In this document: positions 1 through 6,516 of the stretch, one piece after another
Layout: each line of letters starts with the position of its first letter
Numbering within the stretch: the first letter of the stretch is position 1
NCBI RefSeq assembly: GCF_001625085.1
Contig: NZ_BDAW01000019.1
Coordinates: 95,080 to 159,079, forward strand
Length of the DNA stretch: 64,000 nt
Source: Nocardia acidivorans NBRC 108247
GTDB lineage: Bacteria > Actinomycetota > Actinomycetes > Mycobacteriales > Mycobacteriaceae
Direction: 5' to 3'
Made by a program: the position numbers and the translations under genes
Notes under the pieces: model-generated
Seen by the model: the letters and a program-made list of their open reading frames with translations, nothing else
Told to the model about the DNA's origin: nothing
The model's database searches: none

Positions 1-50
1 CCACAGGGTCGAGGTAGCATCGCGAGGCCCGCAGCTTCACCCTGCGGCCC

Positions 51-127
51 GGGGCGGTAGCTCAGTCGGTTAGAGCCGTGGACTCATAATCCATTGGTCG
101 CGGGTTCGAGCCCCGCCCGCCCCACCA
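51..127 (+). tRNA. tRNA-Met (CAT anticodon, elongator type)
   Basis: The cloverleaf can be folded by eye. A 7-bp acceptor stem (GGGGCGG at 51-57 with CCGCCCC at 117-123) is followed by discriminator A124 and an encoded CCA at 125-127. The anticodon stem GTGGA/TCCAT closes the loop CTCATAA, giving anticodon CAT, and the T-loop reads GTTCGAG. The acceptor stem begins with a paired G-C, unlike an initiator tRNA, so elongator Met is favoured. A lysidine-modified Ile tRNA with the same anticodon cannot be excluded from sequence alone. Confidence 0.95.
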
Positions 128-296
128 TCTCTCCCTTCTGATCAGCGGTAATCCCGCACATTCGGCTTGCGATCCACCGACCTCGGCATGCGCACTGTCG
201 AGTGGCGACTCCTATCCGGGCCAGCCGGGATGGTCATGCGTGCAGGGGTGGGATGCCTACCGTGAGAGGGACAGTCATTTCAGATTCGATCTCACG

Positions 297-324
297 GAGC
301 GGGAGTTGATGAGCGGGAGTTGAT
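297..324 (+). repeat. 14-bp tandem duplication of a ribosome-binding site and start
   Basis: GAGCGGGAGTTGAT occurs twice back to back (297-310 and 311-324), and the following GA continues the pattern. Each copy carries a GGGAG ribosome-binding site and a TTGATG start. The upstream copy gives only a four-codon frame ending in TGA; the downstream copy starts the small secreted protein. Confidence 0.85.
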
Positions 325-505
325 GACCGTGATCGCGAGAATCGTAGGTTCGACAGCCCTGACCGCAGTTGCCTTGTCGCCGACCGGGATCGGGGCGTCG
401 GCCGCGTCCGCCGGCGACCCGCGTGTCGAACCGGTGGACGGGTCCGTGGGTATCTGTTTCACGGTCCCGATGCCGGGATCGGCGGATCCGGCGTGGTGCT
501 TGTAA
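323..505 (+). CDS. small secreted protein of unknown function
   Basis: A 60-residue protein that I do not recognise. The N-terminus looks like an export signal, with a short charged start, a hydrophobic stretch (about residues 6-25) and an Ala-rich cleavage-like region near residues 25-30. The mature part would be only about 30 residues with two cysteines near the C-terminus that could form a disulphide. ATG 323 is preceded by GGGAG; the TTG at 320 is an alternative start. It converges on the secreted-protein gene at 628-1002 with a strong hairpin between them. The length is short enough that it could be non-coding, but the signal-like composition argues for a gene. Confidence 0.45.
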   Translation: MTVIARIVGSTALTAVALSPTGIGASAASAGDPRVEPVDGSVGICFTVPMPGSADPAWCL

Positions 506-533
506 GAACTGGCGGGATCGGCCGGTTTCGATA

Positions 534-567
534 CACCGATAATTTCACTCAGCTGAAATTATCGGTG
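534..567. terminator. bidirectional hairpin terminator
   Basis: A perfect 14-bp inverted repeat (CACCGATAATTTCA at 534-547 and its complement at 554-567) encloses a 6-base loop. It lies between two convergent genes, at 323-505 and 628-1002, as expected for a shared terminator. The stem is AT-rich in the middle, which is unusual against the high-GC background. Confidence 0.8.
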
Positions 568-627
568 TTCGGCGGTCATTCGGAATCGCGTCGAGTTCGA
601 TACCTCGACCGCCATGTCGACGAAACC

Positions 628-1002
628 CTAGATTGCCTGGCAGAAGCTGCCGGCGTTGATGCCGGTGCCGACGGTGAGCACGACGGTGTTGGAGTCGAAG
701 CTCTGCGTGATTCGGATCTCGTGGGTGCCGGGCGTGGTCGGCGTCCACTGCGCCACCTGCGTTGTTTTGCCACCCGGGGTGACGGCGAAGCGGAGGCCGT
801 TGTCGTAGAAGCTCATGGCATCGGGGTCGGTGCCGTTGCCGATGACGCTGTAGGTGCAACCGGTGCCGTAGCCGGTGCCGATGACGCCGCTGTCGATATA
901 GACCTGGATTCCGATGTCGGCGGACGCGGCGGGGGCGTTCCAGGCCGCGCCGACGGCAGCCAGCGCGATCGTGACCGTCACAGAGCTACGCAGATTTCGC
1001 AT
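628..1002 (-). CDS. secreted protein of unknown function
   Basis: A 124-residue exported protein. The start ATG at 1002 is chosen because GGAGGAG lies about 12 bases upstream and the protein then begins with a good Sec signal (MRNLRSS followed by a hydrophobic run ending in APAASA, cleavage near residue 28). The mature part is short, rich in Gly, Thr and Val and holds two cysteines, compatible with a small beta-rich extracellular domain. Its upstream neighbour on the same strand is the truncated GNAT gene, separated by a 7-bp hairpin. Small secreted proteins of this kind are common in Nocardia and Mycobacterium, but I cannot assign a function. Confidence 0.7.
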   Translation of the reverse strand: MRNLRSSVTVTIALAAVGAAWNAPAASADIGIQVYIDSGVIGTGYGTGCTYSVIGNGTDPDAMSFYDNGLRFAVTPGGKTTQVAQWTPTTPGTHEIRITQSFDSNTVVLTVGTGINAGSFCQAI

Positions 1003-1025
1003 CGAGTACTGACTCCTCCGGATTG

Positions 1026-1044
1026 GTGATTGAACTCCAATCAC
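1026..1044 (-). terminator. short hairpin after the GNAT gene
   Basis: GTGATTG (1026-1032) pairs with CAATCAC (1038-1044) around a 5-base loop. It overlaps the stop codon of the GNAT gene and precedes the ribosome-binding site of the next minus-strand gene. No T-run follows, so termination is only inferred. Confidence 0.4.
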
Positions 1045-1460
1045 GCTGCCAGGCAGGGGTCCCCGAGCGGTATCGGGCAGATGCCCCGGGGACCCCCATT
1101 ACCCGCCCGCAGGGTCAGGCGGGTGCCGCCCTGGCTTTTGGTTTCCAGTACCGCCTGGTCGAGCAGGGCCCGACCCACGCCGCGACCGCGCGCGGATTGG
1201 GCGACCGCGAGGCCCTGGATCGTGCGGACGTGGGCGGCGCTCGGGACCGGGATCGGCTGGACCAGACGGAGGTAGCCGACGACCTCGGAATCCAGCTCCG
1301 CCACCAGATAGTGCTCGGGCGAGCCGGCCTCACCGAAGAAGCTGCTGCCGCGCGGCGGACGCGGAACGATTTCGGATTGGGGAGACCACGTGTGCCGGTA
1401 GAGATCGGCCAGGGCCGTATCGTCCGAGCCGCGCGCCTTGCGAATCGTCACCGAGGTCAT
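1041..1460 (-). CDS. GNAT-family N-acetyltransferase, C-terminus replaced
   Basis: The first ~120 residues are a GNAT fold that would transfer acetyl from acetyl-CoA to an amine. It opens with the typical MTSVTIRKA strand and has the acetyl-CoA loop as ARGRGVGRALLDQAV near residues 91-105, followed by strand TRLTLRA. A normal GNAT continues with an N-x-x-A-x-x-x-Y-x-x-x-G-F segment, which is absent here. The last 20 codons instead lie inside a long GC-rich inverted repeat (1056-1096) and encode a Pro/Gly/Cys-rich tail, so roughly 30 native residues are missing. The protein may be inactive. It sits 27 bp after the nitroreductase gene on the same strand. Confidence 0.7.
   Translation of the reverse strand: MTSVTIRKARGSDDTALADLYRHTWSPQSEIVPRPPRGSSFFGEAGSPEHYLVAELDSEVVGYLRLVQPIPVPSAAHVRTIQGLAVAQSARGRGVGRALLDQAVLETKSQGGTRLTLRAGNGGPRGICPIPLGDPCLAA
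1056..1096. repeat. inverted repeat at the 3' end of the GNAT gene
   Basis: Perfect 10-bp arms (GGGGTCCCCG at 1056-1065 and CGGGGACCCC at 1087-1096) surround a 21-base core containing a second small stem (GGGC/GCCC). The element lies wholly inside the reading frame of the acetyltransferase and supplies its last codons. This suggests a small mobile or palindromic repeat inserted in a coding sequence. Confidence 0.7.
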
Positions 1461-1487
1461 GGCTCCAGCGTGCAGTACCGGCGCGGG

Positions 1488-1988
1488 TTATGCGCGATCG
1501 GCGGGGTTGCGGGGGCGCAGGATGACGACTGGGATTTCCCGGTCGGCCCAGGCTTGGTAGGTGTCGAAGTCGGCGTAGGCGGCGACGAGTTGGGGCCAGA
1601 GGCGGGCGCGGTCCTGGGGGTTGGCGGTGATCGCGTGGACTTCGTGGATGTCGCGGCGGATTTGGATTCGGGTGTTGGGGTGGGCGCGAAGGTTGTTGTA
1701 CCACTGGGGATTTGCGGGGAGTCCGCCCTGGGAGGCGACGATGATGGTGTCGGCGCCGTCGGTGATGTAGAGCAGCGGGGTGGTGTAGACGGTGCCGGAT
1801 TTCCGGCCGCGGTGCTCGAGCAGGAGGGTGGGGACCGGTTTGCGGAAGCCCGCGCCGATGCGCCATTTACCGCCGATGCGTCCACCGGTGCGGCGGTAGA
1901 TCCACACCTGTGCTCTGCCAACGTATTTGAAGATCTTCGGCAGGACGGGTGAGTCCAGTTGTTTGGGGCGCGGCGGGGTGGTCGTCAT
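1488..1988 (-). CDS. F420-dependent nitroreductase-like (DDN family) protein
   Basis: This 166-residue protein matches the deazaflavin (F420)-dependent nitroreductase family of actinobacteria. Visible family features are the tail of the first helix with WIYRRTGG, the core strand PTLLLEHRGRKSG-TVYTTPLLY (about residues 53-75) and the Asn-Pro-x-W-Y-x-N-L-x-A-x-P segment that shapes the cofactor pocket. The family uses reduced F420 for quinone or nitro-compound reduction. Start ATG 1988 is preferred over one five codons upstream. The gene is divergent from a TetR gene and the palindrome between them (1994-2023) abuts the start codon, so repression by that TetR protein is likely. Confidence 0.85.
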   Translation of the reverse strand: MTTTPPRPKQLDSPVLPKIFKYVGRAQVWIYRRTGGRIGGKWRIGAGFRKPVPTLLLEHRGRKSGTVYTTPLLYITDGADTIIVASQGGLPANPQWYNNLRAHPNTRIQIRRDIHEVHAITANPQDRARLWPQLVAAYADFDTYQAWADREIPVVILRPRNPADRA

Positions 1989-1993
1989 TGTCA

Positions 1994-2023
1994 GACCATA
2001 CATCTAGGCATGGGTGTATGGTC
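1994..2023. promoter_or_regulatory. probable TetR operator between nitroreductase and TetR gene
   Basis: Perfect 9-bp inverted arms, GACCATACA (1994-2002) and TGTATGGTC (2015-2023), are separated by 12 bases. The site lies in the divergent region between 1988 and 2076, directly upstream of the nitroreductase start. This is the classic place for a self-regulating TetR operator; binding by the adjacent regulator is inferred. Confidence 0.7.
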
Positions 2024-2075
2024 AAGGGTGCGGGGTAACCTCGGCGGCGACCGTTGGAGGCGAAGGAGTGATTCG

Positions 2076-2675
2076 GTGCGCACGCATGGCTGGTCGGGGG
2101 CCGCACCCTCGGACGATGCGGAGGCCGTCGATCGGATTCTGGCCGCCGCACGACGGGCGATCGACCGCTCGGGTAGCGACTTCGGCATTGCCGAGGTGGC
2201 CCGCGATCTGGGAGTCACCCGGCAGACGGTGTATCGCTACTTCCCCAGTGCGGAAGCGCTTTTGACCGCGACGTCCATCGCACAGACCGGGCATTTCCTG
2301 GATGTCCTCGCCGCGCATTTGAGCGAGATCCGCGATCCGGCAACAGCCGTCGTGGAGGGCATCGCCTACACCCTGGAACGCCTGCCACACGAGAAATACC
2401 TCGGTCTGCTGCTGGCGCCGGGGCGCGCGAGCGCCTTCTCCGCGGGCGTAACCTCGGACACCGCACTGGAATTCGGCCGTTCGATGCTCAATCGCTACGC
2501 CGTCGACTGGTCCGCCGCCGGTATCGACGAGCTGGATCAACTCGCCGAGCACATGCTGCGGATTGTGCAGTCATTCGTCATCGACCCCGGACGGCCACCG
2601 CGCAGCGGCGCGGAACTGCGCGCGTACCTGACGACCTGGGTCGCCCCGGCACTGACCCCATCGCGCCGCGGCTGA
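2076..2675 (+). CDS. TetR-family transcriptional regulator
   Basis: A 199-residue regulator. The N-terminal helix-turn-helix is clear: helices around IAEVARDLGVTRQTVYRYF (about residues 40-58), followed by the family's P-S-A-E-A-L-L motif. The C-terminal ligand domain is all-helical and unassigned. Start GTG 2076 is selected because AAGGAG lies 8 bases upstream; the open frame continues further but without family-like sequence. It is divergent from the F420-type nitroreductase across a palindrome and probably represses both genes until a small-molecule ligand binds. It converges on the next TetR gene with only 3 bases between stops. Confidence 0.88.
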   Translation: MRTHGWSGAAPSDDAEAVDRILAAARRAIDRSGSDFGIAEVARDLGVTRQTVYRYFPSAEALLTATSIAQTGHFLDVLAAHLSEIRDPATAVVEGIAYTLERLPHEKYLGLLLAPGRASAFSAGVTSDTALEFGRSMLNRYAVDWSAAGIDELDQLAEHMLRIVQSFVIDPGRPPRSGAELRAYLTTWVAPALTPSRRG

Positions 2676-2678
2676 GCG

Positions 2679-3314
2679 CTACGCGGGCGGTCGCAGCAGA
2701 CCGCGAGCCACCAACTCGAGGACCTGCGCGAGAGCGAAATCGACATCCGCCCGCGCGGTGGGGAGCGGTCCGTCGATCAGCAGCCCCGCGAGTCCGTGCA
2801 CGGCCGACCAGGCGGCGATCGCGGCGCCGGGCCTGCGATTCGGGTCCAGTAGACCGGTGGACTGGGCCTCGTCCAGCACTTGTCCGAGAATGTCGAAGGG
2901 CTCTTCCCGGGCGGAATCCATTGGGGTGTCTTGCTTTTCGGACGACGCGACGGGATGCGCGTAGAAGGCGGTGCGAAACAGACCGGGGTTGGCCAGCGCG
3001 AACGTGACATAGGCGGTGCCCACCGCGCCCAATCGCGTCAGGGGTTCGGGGGCCGCGTCGATGCCTCGGCGCATCTGAGCGGCGAGTTCGGCGCGCGCGT
3101 GACGAGAGACTTCCGCCAGCAGGGCTTCGCGGTCGGCGAAGTGACGGTAGGCCGCGGAGTGGGACACGCCCGCGATGCGGGCCGCCTCACGAAGGACGAC
3201 GCTGTCCGGACCACCTTCGCGAGCCAGGGCGACGCCCGCGTCGATGAGGGCCGTGCGCAGGGAGCCGTGGTGATAGGTCCTGCGGCGATCCGGCGAAGCA
3301 TCGGCTGGGCTCAT
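2679..3314 (-). CDS. TetR-family transcriptional regulator (WHG-type C-terminus)
   Basis: A 211-residue regulator. The start MSPADASPDRRRTYHHGSLR contains the YHHG-x-LR-x-A-L motif typical of the TetR subfamily with a WHG C-terminal domain. The DNA-binding helix-turn-helix follows (REAARIAGVSHSAAYRHFADREALLAEV, residues about 42-69). The C-terminal half has the subfamily's L-x-x-x-G-x-A-Y-V-x-F-A-x-x-N-P-x-L-F-R pattern around residues 98-116. It is divergent from the methyltransferase gene at 3438; the palindrome at 3380-3394 is the likely operator, so it probably controls the methyltransferase and itself. Confidence 0.9.
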   Translation of the reverse strand: MSPADASPDRRRTYHHGSLRTALIDAGVALAREGGPDSVVLREAARIAGVSHSAAYRHFADREALLAEVSRHARAELAAQMRRGIDAAPEPLTRLGAVGTAYVTFALANPGLFRTAFYAHPVASSEKQDTPMDSAREEPFDILGQVLDEAQSTGLLDPNRRPGAAIAAWSAVHGLAGLLIDGPLPTARADVDFALAQVLELVARGLLRPPA

Positions 3315-3346
3315 GGGGTCAAGGATGGCATATGCGGGCCGCGGTG

Positions 3347-3394
3347 TTGACAGCGGTCACATTCGCGCACACACTTGATGTGACCAGCGGTCAC
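3347..3394 (+). promoter_or_regulatory. methyltransferase promoter with palindromic operator
   Basis: A consensus -35 hexamer TTGACA lies at 3347-3352. A GGTCAC half-site at 3355-3360 is followed by the palindrome GTGACC-AGC-GGTCAC at 3380-3394. Half-sites in and just after a promoter between divergent TetR and target genes fit repression by the TetR protein at 2679-3314. The -10 element is not obvious. Confidence 0.6.
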
Positions 3395-3437
3395 TTTGCT
3401 GGTTTCACGGATCGCTATCGATGCGGAAGGAAATCCG

Positions 3438-4301
3438 ATGGCTCGGAATCGAGTGCCGACCACAGGGCAGATCGATGGAACGGTAGATCCCGGGAATATG
3501 TTGAGCGACAGCGTGATTCAGTACTCGAACGGGAACTCCCGCCGCAATATCGAGGACGCTCTCGTAGCAGCGGGTAAGGACCTGAACGATCTGCGCCCGG
3601 CGGATCTCATGCTCGTCGAGGACTTCCACACCATGGGCCGCTTCGCGACGGTCCAACTCGCGGATCTCACCAATATCGACGCCGATGCCGAGGTCCTCGA
3701 CGCCGGAAGCGGAATCGGCGGCACGGCACGGTATCTCGCCGAGCGATTCGGATGCCGAGTGACGGCTGTCGATCTCACCGAGGACTACTGCCACACCTCG
3801 CGATGGCTCAATCACCTTGTCGGACTCGATGATCGAATCACCGTCCACCAGGGTGACGTCACCGCGCTGCCGTTCGCCGACGCCGGTTACGACGTCCTCT
3901 TCAGCCAGCACGTGCAGATGAACATCGCCGATAAACCGCGCCTCTACCGTGAGGCCCGCCGCGTGCTGAAAGACGGTGGGCAACTGGCCATGTGGGATAT
4001 CACCACCGGCGGACCGGACCCCGAGTATCCACTCCCCTGGGCCGATGTCCCCGCCCTCGGCCACCTGGTCGATCAGAGCCGACTACGTTCTCTCATCACC
4101 GAATCCGGCTTCGAGATCGATCAGTGGAACGATCTCACCGACCAGGCCGCCACCACCATGCGGGCCATTATCGCCATGCCGCCCAACCCTCTCGGCCTGC
4201 ACGTCTTCAATCCCAACTTCCCCGACAAACTGAAGAACCTCACCACCGCCCTCGCCGACGGCAGACTCCGCGCCGTCCAAGTCCTGGCCCGCCGCTCCTG
4301 A
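3438..4301 (+). CDS. class I SAM-dependent methyltransferase
   Basis: A 287-residue methyltransferase. Motif I is VLDAGSGIGGTARYLA (about residues 86-101), the acidic residue after strand 2 is in AVDLTEDY, and the post-I/motif II region is QGDVTALPFADAGYDVLFSQ. The sequence after the motif resembles UbiE and sarcosine/dimethylglycine-type small-molecule methyltransferases, but the substrate is unknown. Start ATG 3438 is chosen for the GGAAGGAA just upstream. The promoter carries a palindrome probably bound by the divergent TetR regulator. It converges on the interrupted PPOX gene with 4 bases between stops. Confidence 0.85.
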   Translation: MARNRVPTTGQIDGTVDPGNMLSDSVIQYSNGNSRRNIEDALVAAGKDLNDLRPADLMLVEDFHTMGRFATVQLADLTNIDADAEVLDAGSGIGGTARYLAERFGCRVTAVDLTEDYCHTSRWLNHLVGLDDRITVHQGDVTALPFADAGYDVLFSQHVQMNIADKPRLYREARRVLKDGGQLAMWDITTGGPDPEYPLPWADVPALGHLVDQSRLRSLITESGFEIDQWNDLTDQAATTMRAIIAMPPNPLGLHVFNPNFPDKLKNLTTALADGRLRAVQVLARRS

Positions 4302-4305
4302 GCGA

Positions 4306-4803
4306 TCACGCGTTCTGGCGTTCGGCCCGCTCCCGGACCAGTTCCTCCCACGCCGACGGCAAGGTCTCCTCGAAGTCGATGAGCTTCACCCAGGTCGGGG
4401 TGACGACAATGCGCACCATGCCGTAGTAGAGCGAACGCACCTCGGCCTCCCACTCCACCCGCTGTTCGGGTGTCATCTGGTAGCCGCCGTTGATCTGGAG
4501 GTACTCGTCCGGAATCCCGTCGACCTCATCCAGTTCGACGGTGCCGCGAATGAGCAGGATCTCGGGCGGATGCACCTCGGTGCCGATGGTGCGGGCGACC
4601 GCCGGATTCTCGCGCAGCGCAGGCAGTTTCGGCGCGTTCTTGGTGGTGCACAGCACGATCTGCGCACCAATCCAGACGAACGAGATGGGGATGCGGCGCG
4701 GGGTGCCGTCGGTGGCCACGTACGCCAGCCGGGTGACATCCCGGGCCAGCAGCTCCCGGCTGTTCGGACGGTTCAGAATCTAGGTGATCCGGCTCTGCTC
4801 CAT
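4306..4803 (-). pseudogene. pyridoxamine 5'-phosphate oxidase-family protein, interrupted by an in-frame amber codon
   Basis: Read from ATG 4803, which has an AAGGAG ribosome-binding site 8 bases upstream, the frame encodes seven codons, a TAG at 4780-4782, then a continuous 157-codon frame. The sequence straight after the TAG (ILNRPNSRELLARDVTRLAY) is the usual N-terminus of this split-barrel flavin-binding family, so the stop lies inside the gene and not before it. The rest is intact, including the TTKNAPKLPAL and TPEQRVEWEAE segments. The first plausible internal start is GTG 4719, which would drop the first barrel strand. Either the gene is dead, translation restarts internally, or the stop is a sequencing error. 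Confidence 0.75.
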
Positions 4804-4894
4804 GGTGATCGCTCCTTCGAGGCTGCCGAGCGGTCCCTCCGCTCGCTATCCCTGGGACGGAGCCGATCGACAGTTCTCGACATCACCGGCGAGA

Positions 4895-5479
4895 TCAACC
4901 CGCCCGCGTCGCGATGCCCGGGTATTCCAGTACCAATCCGGCCTCGTCATAGATCAATTGGCTGGTGAAATCGAAGGCCGGAGCGAGGTACTCATAGCGG
5001 TAATGCCCATTGGTGTCCGCGGTTCGCTGATACTGCTGTTCGAGCCGGTGCACCGACAGGTCGCTCGCGCGGACATACGCCGCGGGCGTCGCCACCCGGG
5101 TGCCGACCGGCGGATCCATCCGATGAATCGGCAGCGCATTGGTCAATGCCGAGGACTCCAAATCCACATCCAGGCATCCATTGAGCCGCTGCGCGGGTTT
5201 CCCATCCACCAGCCAATGCCCGATCCCGGTGGATTCGAGCACCACCTCGCGCCGCCCGGACCACGATCGCCCGGTCACCCGCGCGGCCCGGGTATGCCAA
5301 TCGGCGGCGACCGTAATGCTGTATTCGACGAACCAGGTACCGTCCTCGTCGAGCGCGGTGGTGCAGCCGTCTATTCGAAGACCGCCGTCATCGAGTCGTT
5401 CGAAGTAGACGACCTCGAAGCCCGATCGTGTATCCCGGTGCGACCAGGCCGCCGTCGCCGGGAGTGCCGCGAACGACAT
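4895..5479 (-). CDS. putative glycolipid-binding protein (DUF1089 type)
   Basis: A 194-residue soluble protein resembling the putative glycolipid-binding family. It has the opening W-x-x-x-D-T-R-S-G-F-E-V-V-Y-F and the central W-S-G-R-R-E-V-V-L-E-S-T-G-x-G-H-W-L-V-D-G segment, with the G-C-L-D-V-D-L strand and a C-terminal Y-x-Y-x-Y-L-A-P-A-F-D-F. The fold is predicted to be beta-rich and no catalytic residues are known. Start ATG 5479 is preferred because GAGGCGGA precedes it; ATG 5497 is an alternative. It lies upstream of the interrupted PPOX gene on the same strand, with a 6-bp hairpin in the 91-bp gap. Confidence 0.7.
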   Translation of the reverse strand: MSFAALPATAAWSHRDTRSGFEVVYFERLDDGGLRIDGCTTALDEDGTWFVEYSITVAADWHTRAARVTGRSWSGRREVVLESTGIGHWLVDGKPAQRLNGCLDVDLESSALTNALPIHRMDPPVGTRVATPAAYVRASDLSVHRLEQQYQRTADTNGHYRYEYLAPAFDFTSQLIYDEAGLVLEYPGIATRAG

Positions 5480-5620
5480 TCCGCCTCGCTCTCTCATGGA
5501 GGTTGTGTTCGGTGCAGGCAATCATCCGCCTGCACGGCTGAGTAGTTACCCGGTTTCGTGCTCCTGGACCGGCGACAAGGATGGAATCCGTTCGCGGACA
5601 ATCGAGTGCGGGGGTAGATA

Positions 5621-6277
5621 ATGGATTCGGGACTGCGGCCCAAGGGTCTGGGCAAGCGCGCCTGGGTGGTCACGCATTTCGTACGGCGCATTCTGCGCAC
5701 GCTGGCCTGGTCGAACTTCGTGCACGTCACCGTGCTGGGCCGGGGGTTGGTCCCGGCGACCGGTCCGGTCATCATCGCGAGCAATCACATCTCCATGCTG
5801 GACGCGGTCTTTCTCTGGGGCGCGCTGCGCCGCCGCGCCGTCGCCATCGCCATGGCCGAGCTGTGGTCCTGGCCGGTGGTCGGCTGGCTGGTGCGGCGTC
5901 TGGGCCAGATTCCGGTGGTGCGCAAGGACAATGACTCCGGTGCGTCGGCGCTCTCACAGGCCGAGCGGATTCTCCGGCACGGCGGCGTGCTGATCATCTA
6001 TCCGGAGGGCCGCCTGGTCGCCCCCGGGGAGAATGAACCGTACAAGCCGGGTGTCGCGAAACTGGCTCTGGCGACCGGTGTTCCGATCATCCCGGTCGGC
6101 ACCACCGGCACCGATCGCGTGCTCCCCATGCGCCGGCTCCGCGGCGACGGCCCGAAATTCGACCGCCGTCAGCAGGTCACCATTCATTTCGGCGACCCGA
6201 TCAACCCCGCCGACTTCGACGATCCGGACAAGCTCCTCGATCACCTACGCCAGCGCATCGAGTCCCTGCGCGCCTGA
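5621..6277 (+). CDS. 1-acyl-sn-glycerol-3-phosphate acyltransferase (PlsC type)
   Basis: This 218-residue membrane-associated acyltransferase would transfer an acyl chain to lysophosphatidic acid or a related lipid. The catalytic NHxxxxD motif is NHISMLD (about residues 50-56), followed by a hydrophobic helix, and the glycerol-phosphate site is YPEGRLV (about 127-133). A third family block, P-I-I-P-V-G-T-T-G-T, is present. Length is normal for the family. The start is supported by a GGGGGT stretch 6-11 bases upstream. Several paralogues are usual in mycolata, so the exact substrate is open. Confidence 0.88.
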   Translation: MDSGLRPKGLGKRAWVVTHFVRRILRTLAWSNFVHVTVLGRGLVPATGPVIIASNHISMLDAVFLWGALRRRAVAIAMAELWSWPVVGWLVRRLGQIPVVRKDNDSGASALSQAERILRHGGVLIIYPEGRLVAPGENEPYKPGVAKLALATGVPIIPVGTTGTDRVLPMRRLRGDGPKFDRRQQVTIHFGDPINPADFDDPDKLLDHLRQRIESLRA

Positions 6278-6337
6278 TTCCGACGAAAGACCGCTCGGTA
6301 TCGAACAAAGGTTCGACTCGAGGTAATCTCCCGTCCC

Positions 6338-6514
6338 ATGCCGGAACTGTCTCGCCTCGACTGGGCGACGATGAACCTCGAGCAGGTGCGGCACCAGCTG
6401 CTCGACGCCGCCGCCTTCGGGAAGTACATGACCCCCGAACAACTCGAGAACGCCGCGGGCAAAATCGGCGAGGGCCTGCGCATCTTCCGCGAGGAGACCG
6501 GCCACCCGCGCTGA
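6338..6514 (+). CDS. small conserved soluble protein, 58 residues
   Basis: A short frame starting MPELSRLDWATMNLEQVRHQ and ending ETGHPR. Composition is that of a compact helical protein (Leu/Glu/Ala rich, no membrane segment), and third-codon positions are strongly G/C, which supports coding. A GAGGTAA ribosome-binding site lies about 10 bases upstream. I have no function for it. It stands 60 bp after the acyltransferase gene on the same strand and converges with the permease gene 2 bp later. Confidence 0.6.
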   Translation: MPELSRLDWATMNLEQVRHQLLDAAAFGKYMTPEQLENAAGKIGEGLRIFREETGHPR

Positions 6515-6516
6515 AG

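Noticed and set aside
51..127. Initiator tRNA-fMet
   Set aside because: The first acceptor pair is G-C and fully paired, which is not the initiator pattern.
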